Shown: positions 22,933 to 30,097, numbered from the stretch's first letter. The stretch is 32,682 nucleotides of DNA from Acidobacteriota bacterium (GCA_019242475.1 JAFAVK010000024.1:1-32682), one strand, 5' to 3'. The notes: a model not told the origin generated them from the letters alone. A program made the numbers and translations.

Positions 22933-25389
22933 CTAGAGCAGGTGGCGCTTAAGGTACGTCTCGTAGAGCCGGCAGCGCGGCCTCACGTCGCGGGCGGAGT
23001 CGCCCGCCATGACGCCCGCGCTGCGCAGCCGGTAGAAGTCCTCCGTCGTCGGGCAGAGCTGGCCGCGCAGCATGCCGCGCACGACCTCGCCGAGCGCGGG
23101 GTCGCGCGCCAGCAACACGAGGATGCGTCGGAGGTGGTCGCCGAAAGGCCCCTCGTCGTGGTCGGCGACCGCCTCGAAGGCGTCGAGACCGAGGCCGCCC
23201 GTCGCCATCTCGTGCAGCCCGCGCCGCACGAGGTACGGGTGCCCACCGACGAGCTGGTAGAAGCGCGACAGCTCGCCCGCCCCCTTGAGCGGCGCCCCGT
23301 AGCGTTCGTTCAGCTCGGCCACCTGCGCCGGGTCGAAGTCCCTCAACTCAAGGCGTGTGCCGACGTTGAAGGGCGATTGGTTCTGGTCGGTGATGAAGAG
23401 GTGCGCCTCGGTCGCGTAGACGATGGCGAGCGTCAAACGCCCCCACGGAGCCGAAGGGTCTACGGCGCGCTCGTTGTGCCACGTGCGGAAGAGGCCGAAG
23501 ACCTCGCTCGCGTACGGGCAGGTGAAGAGCCTGTCCACCTCGTCGAGCCCCCAGACGAGCGGCCCCGACAGCTTCTCTAAAACCTCCCGGCGGATGTAGC
23601 GCTCGAAGTTGATGCTCGGGGCGCGCCGCGGCTTCCAGACGTCCTCGGGGTAGACGTCGAGGTCGAGCTGGTCGGCGACCAGCTCGCCGAGCGTCATGAA
23701 GAGTGACTCGATGGTTTCGAGGTGGGTCGCGTTGAGCTTCTGGAAGTCTGTGGTGATGACGCGGGTGCCGGCCGCCCGCGCCTGTTGCAGCCCGCGCGCG
23801 AGGAGCGAGGTCTTGCCCATCTGCCGCGCGCCCTTCACGAGCACGATGCTGTCCTGCCGCCGGATGGCTTCGAGGAACTGCTCGTCAGTCGGGCGGACGA
23901 GGTAGAACATCGAGTCCAAGGGGACGGCGCCCCCGGGCGGCTCGACGACGGTCACGGCCTTCGGGGGCTCGGTCGCCCCGAGCGAGGCGCGCAGCTCCTC
24001 GACGAGCCGGCCGTCGTCATCGGGGCCGCCCCAGAGCGCGAACGGGCTGCGCGAGAGGAAGTTCGACAGGGGGTCGGGGACGGCGCCTTCGTAGTCCACG
24101 CGGACGGGCAGCAGGCGGGGCCGACCATTCTGCTGCTGCGCCGCCTCGTGCGCGATCTGCACCTCGTAGGCGAGCATCTCGCTTGAGACCGAGGCGGCCG
24201 AGACGAGCGGGATCACGGCGTCGGCCGTGCGCAACTGCCGCTCGATCTCCTTCGCCCACTCGACGCCCACGCCCGCGTCGCGGTCTACGAAGACCTCGTG
24301 CCCCTGCGCCTTCAACCCCGCTTCGAGCATGCGCAGCACCTGCTCGTCCGGCTGCGCGCCACGCTTGTAGAGCAGGGCGACGCGCGACGCCACCGACGGG
24401 GCCGAACCCGCGCTCGTGGAGGGAGCGGCGGCCGGGCGCGTTTCGACGACCGTGGAAGAGGCGGCGGTGACCGGCGCGGCGGGCGCGGCCGGCGCCGTCA
24501 CGTCGAGGAGCGCGCGCGACAGCTCGTCGCCGAAGGCGCGCGCACGCGCGGGCCGCTCCGCCTGCTCGAAGGAGAGCGCCCGGAGGATCAACGCCTGCGC
24601 GCGCTCCGGCAGGTCGGGCCGCAGCTCGCGCGGCTTGACCTTGACGCCCTCGCGTTGCAATTCCATGAGGTGGAAGGGCGAGTCTGGTTTGTATGGGCGC
24701 CGCCCCGTCAACATCTCGTGGGCGATGACGCCGAGCGCGTAGACGTCGCTCGCCGCCGTCGGCTTGCCGAGCAGCTGTTCGGGGGCCATGTAGCCGGGCG
24801 TGCCCGAGAACATCGTCGTCGTCGCCGGGTCGGCCGCCGCGGCCTGCGAGTCCCTGACGGTCGCGATGCCGAAGTCGATGAGCTTGACGTGCTCCTCGTC
24901 CTCGCCGAGCGATTGAAGCATGATGTTCTCGGGCTTGAGGTCGCGGTGGTAGACGCCGCGGTCGTGCGCGCCCGTCAGCGCGTGCCCGATCTGCCGCACG
25001 ATGCGCGCGACCCGGGCCAAGTCCATCCCCTCCGCCGTCATCACCGAGCGGAGGGTCTGGCCCTCGACGTACTGGATGACGAGGTAGGGCTTCCCGTCGG
25101 CCAGCTCGCCCGCCTGCAACACGCCGACGACGCCGGGGTGGTCGATGCGCGCGAGCGCCTCCACCTCCTGCCGGAACTTCCGCTTCACCCACTCGTCCGC
25201 CTCGGCGCCGAGCACCAGGTCGAGCAGTATCTTGACGACGACGGGCTTGTTCAAAAGGTGCTGGTCGCGCGCCAGGTAGACCACCCCGATGCCGCCGCGC
25301 CCCAGCTCGCGCTCCAGCAGGTAGCGCCCTGCGAGCAGCATCCCCTGGTACGGCCCCGTCGGCCGACCGTCAGTCTCGTCAGTCCTCAT
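22933..25389 (-). CDS. Ser/Thr protein kinase - TIR - AAA ATPase fusion
   Basis: 818 aa in three parts. Kinase, ~20-290: glycine loop GRGGIGVVYLA, catalytic HRDLKPENIM (~147), DFG at ~172-174, and an APEQ motif, all intact. A Pro/Ala/Thr linker follows. TIR domain, ~335-465: VALLYKRG, HEVFVDRDAGVGVEWAKEI, and SAASVSSEMLAYE, where the last Glu falls at the catalytic position of NAD-cleaving TIRs. AAA_35-like ATPase, ~480-800: VKGARQMGKTSLL (GKT near 525) and LVWGLDEVD. It has no transmembrane segment. The order suggests phosphorylation, nucleotide-driven assembly and a TIR effector in one chain, possibly defence or stress signalling (inference). Confidence 0.85.
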   Translation of the reverse strand: MRTDETDGRPTGPYQGMLLAGRYLLERELGRGGIGVVYLARDQHLLNKPVVVKILLDLVLGAEADEWVKRKFRQEVEALARIDHPGVVGVLQAGELADGKPYLVIQYVEGQTLRSVMTAEGMDLARVARIVRQIGHALTGAHDRGVYHRDLKPENIMLQSLGEDEEHVKLIDFGIATVRDSQAAAADPATTTMFSGTPGYMAPEQLLGKPTAASDVYALGVIAHEMLTGRRPYKPDSPFHLMELQREGVKVKPRELRPDLPERAQALILRALSFEQAERPARARAFGDELSRALLDVTAPAAPAAPVTAASSTVVETRPAAAPSTSAGSAPSVASRVALLYKRGAQPDEQVLRMLEAGLKAQGHEVFVDRDAGVGVEWAKEIERQLRTADAVIPLVSAASVSSEMLAYEVQIAHEAAQQQNGRPRLLPVRVDYEGAVPDPLSNFLSRSPFALWGGPDDDGRLVEELRASLGATEPPKAVTVVEPPGGAVPLDSMFYLVRPTDEQFLEAIRRQDSIVLVKGARQMGKTSLLARGLQQARAAGTRVITTDFQKLNATHLETIESLFMTLGELVADQLDLDVYPEDVWKPRRAPSINFERYIRREVLEKLSGPLVWGLDEVDRLFTCPYASEVFGLFRTWHNERAVDPSAPWGRLTLAIVYATEAHLFITDQNQSPFNVGTRLELRDFDPAQVAELNERYGAPLKGAGELSRFYQLVGGHPYLVRRGLHEMATGGLGLDAFEAVADHDEGPFGDHLRRILVLLARDPALGEVVRGMLRGQLCPTTEDFYRLRSAGVMAGDSARDVRPRCRLYETYLKRHLL

Positions 25390-25502
25390 ATGGAAGACGT
25401 TCCGTCCCGGGCGACGAGGGTCGCCCCTTGATAACTCTCGTCTGTGTGGCTGTGCATGTGCATGTCAAGGCGGGATGACGTTGAACCGCTCAAGGCCACA
25501 CA

Positions 25503-25511
25503 AGTATAACA
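25503..25511 (-). promoter_or_regulatory. Possible extended -10 promoter for the kinase-TIR gene
   Basis: On the minus strand TGTTATACT fits an extended -10 (TGn-TATACT). No good -35 is visible, only TTCCAT 16 nt upstream. It would give a leader of about 105 nt before the ATG at 25389, in which I see no gene. Confidence 0.3.
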
Positions 25512-25595
25512 CCGGGCCCCGGCGATGGAAGCGCTCAACCCCGCGGGCTCTTTGCGCTTCGGATACCGGCCCGGTTCGCGCGGGGTCTGGTCTGC

Positions 25596-25829
25596 TCATT
25601 GCCAGTTGCAGAATGATTCCACGTAGGCCGCGGAGCCACCCGTCGAGCTGCGACTGCTCCTTGAGCTGCTGCCCCGCACCCGACCGCCGGCCCTCACGGC
25701 CTCCGCCACCGCCGCCCCGGCCTCCTCCCACCCCGGGGTGAAAGGTTTTGAACGGTTCTGAAAGGCGCGGCCGGCTCTTTCGTCTGCGCACGCCGCCACT
25801 TTGGGGCGACGGGTGCGTTGCCCCGTCAC
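25596..25829 (-). CDS. Possible small protein, third gene of the overlapping operon
   Basis: 77 codons from a GTG at 25829 that overlaps the stop of the preceding gene as GTGA, exactly the arrangement at the previous gene junction (26788-26791). The product is rich in Arg, Ser, Gly and Ala with no recognisable domain, and a competing longer frame exists on the same strand. Only the coupling supports it. Confidence 0.35.
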   Translation of the reverse strand: MTGQRTRRPKVAACADERAGRAFQNRSKPFTPGWEEAGAAVAEAVRAGGRVRGSSSRSSRSSTGGSAAYVESFCNWQ

Positions 25830-26791
25830 TCCCGCCTGAGGTGCCGCCGCACCCGCCCGGCATGGCCCGTGCCGCCGGCACGCTGCCTTTCGTAAGCCTC
25901 GAAGTCGAAGACGTGCATCCCCCGCTCGGGATCGTCAGGCTCCGGCTCCCCGTAGCGGGGCTTCACCCGCCGCGGCCGCTCCTCGGACTCTTTCAAAGAT
26001 CGCTCCGCCGCCTCCCGCGCCTCCCGCTTGAGCCGCTCCGCCTCCTCTTCCTCACGCCGGCGCTGCGCCTCTTCCTCCTCCGCCCTCGCCCGCGCCCGCT
26101 CGGCTTCGACGAGCTCGCCGATCCTCTGTTCGAGCCCCTCGATGGCGGAAGCCGTCTCCGGCCTGACCTGCGCCCAGATGATCTTCTCAAGTTCGGCACA
26201 GATTAAGTAGTCCGACTGCTCGTCCACCAGTTCGGGGAGGCCGCGGATGGCGCAGTGAACCTGCCACCTCTCACGCTCCCGGTTTTGCACGGCTGCGATG
26301 ATGCCTTTGACGTTCGTAGTGGCGTCGCCGTAGCGGGCGATGAGCCCCTCCCGCTTGCGCCCCACAAGGCGCTCCTCCTCTGCGCGCAGTTTCGCCAGCG
26401 CGCGGGCGCCGGGGTCCCTGCCGTCCGCCTCCGCGGACAACTTTCGCGGGGCCCGGGCGTCCCTCCTCTTCGGGTGCATCGAGAGCCACGCCTCTAGGGC
26501 GACCGCCGCCGGGTTCCTGTAAGCGTCCTCCATGCTAAAGGAGTGACTAAGGCGCAACAGTTCGCGCTCCTCCTCCGAGCGGTTCGAGAAGTTGAAGAGC
26601 ATCTCGGTGCCGCATAGCTCGCAGCGGTAGCTGACCAAATCCTCCGGCCTCGGCCGGGGGAACTTGGGGTCGGGCCACCAGTGGCGGTAGTGGAGCCGGC
26701 ACCAGGGGCAGTGCCTCTGCCCTTTCCCGGCCGCCCTCTCCACGCGCTTGAGCGCCGCCCGCACCGCCCTCGCCCCGAAGTCCCGGCTCAC
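25826..26791 (-). CDS. Zinc-ribbon and coiled-coil protein, unknown
   Basis: 321 aa, soluble. It has an N-terminal basic helix, then a zinc-ribbon-like pair CPWC (~28-31) and CELC (~57-60), with His-Tyr-Arg-His-Trp-Trp between. The middle is helical (~75-225). A long charged coiled coil runs at ~225-290 (Glu/Arg/Ala heptads), and the tail is basic. The start is GTG at 26791, overlapping the upstream stop as GTGA, so translation is probably coupled. I do not recognise the family. A zinc ribbon next to a phage-type HTH protein recalls small-terminase or DNA-packaging accessory gene pairs, but that is speculative. Confidence 0.65.
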   Translation of the reverse strand: MSRDFGARAVRAALKRVERAAGKGQRHCPWCRLHYRHWWPDPKFPRPRPEDLVSYRCELCGTEMLFNFSNRSEEERELLRLSHSFSMEDAYRNPAAVALEAWLSMHPKRRDARAPRKLSAEADGRDPGARALAKLRAEEERLVGRKREGLIARYGDATTNVKGIIAAVQNRERERWQVHCAIRGLPELVDEQSDYLICAELEKIIWAQVRPETASAIEGLEQRIGELVEAERARARAEEEEAQRRREEEEAERLKREAREAAERSLKESEERPRRVKPRYGEPEPDDPERGMHVFDFEAYERQRAGGTGHAGRVRRHLRRE

Positions 26792-27306
26792 CGCCCGGCC
26801 CCCTCCTCTCGCTTGACGGCGTCGTCGAGGAGGTACTCCCCCTGCTTGGCCCTGATGAAATCTTCCATCTCTTCGACGCGCCTTCGCAACTCACCCAACT
26901 CCTCCACGCGGATGGCGTTATCGATAATGGAGCGCGCAGCGGCGATCCTCGCGGACGGGGGCGCGCTCTGCTGCCTCATGATCTCGCCGAGCACGGCGAC
27001 CGCCTCCTCGCACTCTAGCCGCAGCCGGAGGGCGGCGTGGCCGGCAGCCGCCTGCTGCTCCTCTTGCAGCCTTCTATCGAAGGCCTCGTCCTGCCTGTAG
27101 CGCCAGAGGGTGACATCACTTATTCCTGCCGCGCGCGCCGCCTCCTTCTGGGTGGGTGACGCGAGCAGCGCGCGGAGCGCCCGCTCTTGCTTCGGGGGCA
27201 GCGCCTCCGAATCCGCCAACTCCGGGCGGGACACCACGCCTCCATCCGTCAACGCCGGCTCCGCCGCCTCACTCTTTTCGACATCCTTACGATTCTGCTC
27301 TTCCAT
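26788..27306 (-). CDS. Phage-style HTH protein (small-terminase-like)
   Basis: 172 aa. After an acidic start, residues ~38-75 form a homeodomain-like HTH: KQERALRALLASPTQKEAAR, then AAGISDVTLWRYRQDEAF, of the kind found in phBC6A51-type and small-terminase proteins. A long helical part follows, with Ala/Arg/Glu heptads and ELGELRRRVEEMEDFI, suggesting oligomerisation. GGAG lies about 9 nt before the ATG at 27306. It heads a unit whose genes overlap by 4 bp. A shorter relative of the same HTH type lies at 29864-30097, on the other side of cassette 4. Confidence 0.65.
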   Translation of the reverse strand: MEEQNRKDVEKSEAAEPALTDGGVVSRPELADSEALPPKQERALRALLASPTQKEAARAAGISDVTLWRYRQDEAFDRRLQEEQQAAAGHAALRLRLECEEAVAVLGEIMRQQSAPPSARIAAARSIIDNAIRVEELGELRRRVEEMEDFIRAKQGEYLLDDAVKREEGAGR

Positions 27307-27390
27307 GACACTGTCTCCGCGCCGTACGCGCTCTCTTAGTCATCACTCCGGCAAGAGGTAAGTCTCTGCGGGTTACGACCCTCTTCTGCC

Positions 27391-27453
27391 GAAAAACAAA
27401 AAACTCGCCGCAGGCGGCCGACGATTTTATCCGTCGGCCACCCGCAGCGAGTT
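27391..27453 (-). terminator. Strong intrinsic terminator-like hairpin, minus strand
   Basis: The arms 27402-27423 and 27432-27453 pair over 22 positions with three mismatches (some G-U in RNA) around an 8-nt loop. On the minus strand the stem is followed at once by TTTTTTGTTTTTC (27391-27403). It could end transcripts of the cassette 4 regulator gene (stop at 27689), or act as an attenuator or sRNA terminator for the promoter at 27612-27641. Confidence 0.75.
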
Positions 27454-27605
27454 CTCTTAGAATCCCGCGCGCCGGGGGTGTGTGACGCGGAATTTTTTAT
27501 CCGTTCGCTTAACCGATTTTCAAAGGCGCGTCCACGCCGGACCCTTCCGGTATCAACCCCGAGCTTACCTATGGACCGAATCGGTCCGGCGAGGCCCTTC
27601 AATTC
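27391..27605 (-). ncRNA. Candidate sRNA or leader RNA (about 210 nt)
   Basis: This is the stretch between a near-consensus promoter and a strong terminator-like hairpin on the same strand, with no convincing protein. It contains further small hairpins, for example GGACCGATTCGGTCC near 27574-27588. If the terminator is partly read through, it is the leader of the gene starting at 27306. I could not match it to 6S, SRP, tmRNA or a riboswitch. Confidence 0.35.
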
Positions 27606-27611
27606 GAGGGC

Positions 27612-27641
27612 ATTCTACATTGTGTTAAACAGTGTTGTCAA
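27612..27641 (-). promoter_or_regulatory. Sigma-70-type promoter, minus strand
   Basis: On the minus strand TTGACA (27641-27636) is followed after 18 nt by TAGAAT (27617-27612), close to consensus, in an AT-rich island. The start would be near 27605, between the cassette 4 regulator stop (27689) and the HTH gene start (27306). Confidence 0.6.
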
Positions 27642-27688
27642 CAACATTCTTTGTATTCTCGGCGAGAGATAGGCCCGCCGTAAAGTAC

Positions 27689-29170
27689 CTATGCGTCCTT
27701 TTTGATGATGCTCTTCAGCCGCTTCTCCGGCGGCGTCCTCTTCACCTGGAGCCCCTTGTGCCTTTTCTTCAGCATGCTGATTAACGTCTGGTGCTTGAGG
27801 CCAAGCAGCTTCGCCGCGCCCGTCACGCTGCCGCCCGCCTCCGCCAGGGCCTGCTCGATGATCTTCTCCTCGAACTCCTGCACGGCGCTGAAGAAGGAGA
27901 AGTTCTTATCGTGCAGGTTCACGTCGGCGAGACGCCGCATCACCATCCCGGCGCACGCCAGAAGCCTCTCTTTATCTTCGGCGTCCTGCGAGCCTTTCAG
28001 GAACTTCTCCGCGCGGAGGTACAGCCTATAAAGCTCCGTGCGTGAGAGCACGCGACGCGCCCCGTGCTCCTCTATCAGCGCGAGAGCGGCGAGGCCCGCG
28101 TTGGTAAAAGCGCCCGCCTCTTCCGCCACCCTCATCGCGCGGCGTAGGATGTTGATTGACTCCTCGCCCGCCCCGCGCCGCGCCCGCGCGACACCCTGAA
28201 CGGCGAGCGCGTCCGAGAGGTAAGCGGACGCGCCGCCCTCCTCCAGCGTCCGGACGGCGCGCGTGATAACCCTCTCGGCCTCGCCATACTTCTTCTCCGC
28301 GAGGAAGACTCGCGCCCGGGTCTCGTCCACCTGCGCGAGCAGCCCCGCGTCTTTCAATCTCAGCAGGGTCGCGCCCGCCCGGTCTAACTGCTCGTGCGCG
28401 TCCCTGTACCGCCCCAGCCTGTAGAGCAGCATGGCGACGTTATTGCGGTTGGTCGCGCAGTACCTTTCGTGCCCCGCCTGCTCGTAGTGATAAATCGCCG
28501 CCGTGAACTCTATGATCGCCCTGTCGGTATAAGAGGTATCTCCCTCCGCGTCGGCGAGTCTCGCCAAGACTAAACCCATCTGCCCGTGCCACCGGCCTTT
28601 GAGCGCGTCGTCCGCGGATTCAAAGACGGGCCGCGCTTCATCCAGAATTTTGAGCGCCTCATAAAACTTGTTCTCGCACAACTCGACCAGCGTGCGCCTG
28701 ATCAGGATTTTCGCCTTTAACTCTACATCTGCATCTTTCAGCGGCTTCAACGCCGCGACCATTATCAAGCGTGCCTCGTCATACGCGCCGACCCGCCAGT
28801 AGCATATCCCCAGTTCGTATTGAGCCTCCGACGCCCTCTCATGTCTGCCTTGCGAGTTGAAGAGTCGTTGTGCTTCCGAGAGTAAGTCTTTAGCCCGCTC
28901 CTGCGAGCCTTCGACGTTCCCCGCGCTGCCGAGCCAGCCTGTGAGTGCCCCGGACTGAAGTAGGACTTCGGCCGCCGTCATGGGCTTTAACTCCTTAACG
29001 TCGGGCCTTTCCCCAACACCTCGCCACAGATCACCCAGAGACTCGCGTGCGGCCTCGTACCGTCCCGCGTGGATAAGGTCTGCCGCAACACGACAGCGTA
29101 GCAGGACGCGCTCATGAGCGGTTAATGAGGGGTTATCTAGTTCCTTCAGGCGTTCGTCTGCTAAAGTCAT
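27689..29170 (-). CDS. Cassette 4 regulator: TPR protein with C-terminal Fis-type HTH
   Basis: 493 aa, beginning MTLADERLKELD, colinear with the other three regulators. TPR-like helical repeats run from ~30 to 405, with AGHERYCATNRNNVAMLL and a QVDETRARVFLAEKKY stretch. The HTH is at about 446-471 (GGSVTGAAKLLGLKHQTL...) and the tail RLKSIIKK is basic. No enzyme motif is visible. Starts of regulator and precursor are 118 nt apart. Unlike cassettes 1-3 it is flanked on both sides by phage-type genes, so it may travel with, or regulate, a mobile element (inference). Confidence 0.85.
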   Translation of the reverse strand: MTLADERLKELDNPSLTAHERVLLRCRVAADLIHAGRYEAARESLGDLWRGVGERPDVKELKPMTAAEVLLQSGALTGWLGSAGNVEGSQERAKDLLSEAQRLFNSQGRHERASEAQYELGICYWRVGAYDEARLIMVAALKPLKDADVELKAKILIRRTLVELCENKFYEALKILDEARPVFESADDALKGRWHGQMGLVLARLADAEGDTSYTDRAIIEFTAAIYHYEQAGHERYCATNRNNVAMLLYRLGRYRDAHEQLDRAGATLLRLKDAGLLAQVDETRARVFLAEKKYGEAERVITRAVRTLEEGGASAYLSDALAVQGVARARRGAGEESINILRRAMRVAEEAGAFTNAGLAALALIEEHGARRVLSRTELYRLYLRAEKFLKGSQDAEDKERLLACAGMVMRRLADVNLHDKNFSFFSAVQEFEEKIIEQALAEAGGSVTGAAKLLGLKHQTLISMLKKRHKGLQVKRTPPEKRLKSIIKKDA

Positions 29171-29288
29171 GTGAGGACAGCCTTTCTTAGTTCATGTCAC
29201 TTTGGCGACATGAACGGCAATGCCGCCGGGAGTGGAGATTCCGGCGGCGACTGTAGTCAACCCTCATACAAGCGAAAGGTGTAAGAAG
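29171..29288. promoter_or_regulatory. Cassette 4 divergent intergenic region with two inverted repeats
   Basis: Repeat A, GTTCATGTCAC (29190-29200) with GCGACATGAAC (29205-29215), pairs at 10 of 11 positions with a 4-nt loop, starting 19 nt upstream of the TPR ATG. Repeat B, GCCGCCGG (29222-29229) with CCGGCGGC (29241-29248), is perfect. The block GTCAACCCTCATACAAGCG then leads into AAAGGTGTAAGAAG, directly before the precursor ATG. Confidence 0.7.
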
Positions 29289-29528
29289 ATGTGTAAAGCT
29301 ATCCGCGCCTCCGTGTTAGTGCTTCTACTTACTTGTTCCACGCGAGCGGGGTGGATACAGAACGGATCGCCTGAACCCCCGCCCCCGTCACCGCAGACAA
29401 CTGCGTCTCAAGAACCGACGAACGCCGTTCAAGAGTTAACTGCGGCCGGTTGGATACAAAATGAAGCGGCGGACAGCCTAACAGGAATCGCACTAAACAT
29501 GCTCGCGGTTCTGCCGTCGCTTCTCTAG
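29289..29528 (+). CDS. Cassette 4 exported peptide precursor with AGWIQN repeated (79 aa)
   Basis: The signal peptide MCKAIRASVLVLLLTCSTRA is followed by Gly21. The hexapeptide AGWIQN occurs at residues 20-25, straddling the predicted cleavage site, and again at 53-58; the DNA of the two copies is also similar. SPEPPPPSP lies between, and the C-terminus is LTGIALNMLAVLPSLL. AAAGGTG lies 7 nt before the ATG at 29289; an in-frame start 23 codons upstream would cover the regulatory repeats and is unlikely. A repeated core at the processing site is what a multi-copy pheromone precursor would show. Confidence 0.74.
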   Translation: MCKAIRASVLVLLLTCSTRAGWIQNGSPEPPPPSPQTTASQEPTNAVQELTAAGWIQNEAADSLTGIALNMLAVLPSLL

Positions 29529-29560
29529 GCCCGTATCAGTTCATCCAAATTAGGCCGCCC

Positions 29561-29664
29561 AGTGGCGGCCAGGTGTTAGTGTGTCTCGCGGGCGGCGGAA
29601 TGCGGAGGTCAAGCCCGCAACCGGGAGATTAACCCCGCCCGACGAAGAATGCAACAGTTTTTGC
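29561..29664 (+). repeat. Cassette 4 conserved 3' element
   Basis: Begins AGTGGCGGCCAGGTGTTAGT, 32 nt after the precursor stop, and is close to cassette 1's copy. GCGGGC and GCCCGC, flanked by TCTC and GAGA, preserve the central stem although the loop sequence differs. It ends GAATGCAACAGTTTTTGC. Confidence 0.8.
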
Positions 29665-29863
29665 AGATGGACGAGAGTTTGCCAGCGGCTTCCCTTAACC
29701 CTCTCCAACGACTTTTCCACTCCGGACGAACAAAAACTGCCGCGCAGGCGTGCATCAGCGCCCGTTTGCTGTTGGACTCTCGCCCAAGTTTCGCGCCGGC
29801 GGTTCTCACACCACCCAAATCCGGCTGCGACACCCTATCACTCACAATCAGGAGACACGATCC

Positions 29864-30097
29864 ATGTACACGCAAGATTCACCCTATACCTCTGCGCACA
29901 CATCTGCTCACCAAGAAACGGCGGAGAACATCTGCTCCTCCGGAAGCGACATGTTCGCCCTAGCCATCGCCTCCGGCACCTCACTAAGAGAGGCAGCCCG
30001 CACGGCCGGCATCTCGGAGAGTACCGCCTACCGCCGGCTCAAAGACCCTGCCTTCCGCCGCCGCGTCTCGGAGATCCGCACATCATTCCTCAGCTAG
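29864..30097 (+). CDS. Small phage-type HTH protein (77 aa)
   Basis: The ATG at 29864 has AGGAG 10 nt upstream. After a Ser/Thr/His-rich N-terminus, residues ~36-70 hold a helix-turn-helix: SLREAARTAGISESTAYRRL, then KDPAFRRRVSEI. This is the same HTH style as in the 172-aa protein at 26788-27306 and in many phage small terminases. It is too short to be a full terminase subunit, so it is either a stand-alone DNA-binding protein or a remnant. It follows cassette 4 by 200 nt, in which only the 3' element is seen. Confidence 0.55.
   Translation: MYTQDSPYTSAHTSAHQETAENICSSGSDMFALAIASGTSLREAARTAGISESTAYRRLKDPAFRRRVSEIRTSFLS

Noticed and set aside
27391..27605. 6S RNA, SRP RNA or tmRNA
   Set aside because: None of the diagnostic motifs (6S central bubble and closing stem, SRP GGAAGGAAGCA-type loop, tmRNA tag or T-arm) could be found.
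5413..29528. Precursors as lipoproteins (LLAC-S lipobox)
   Set aside because: It fits cassettes 1 and 3 but not 2 (LALC) and 4 (LLTC), while a type I site before Gly21 is present in all four.
3809..29528. Cassettes as toxin-antitoxin pairs
   Set aside because: The small products carry cleavable signal peptides and Pro-rich mature parts, not toxin folds or lone membrane helices. The regulators are large TPR proteins, and the genes are divergent rather than one operon. Not fully excluded.
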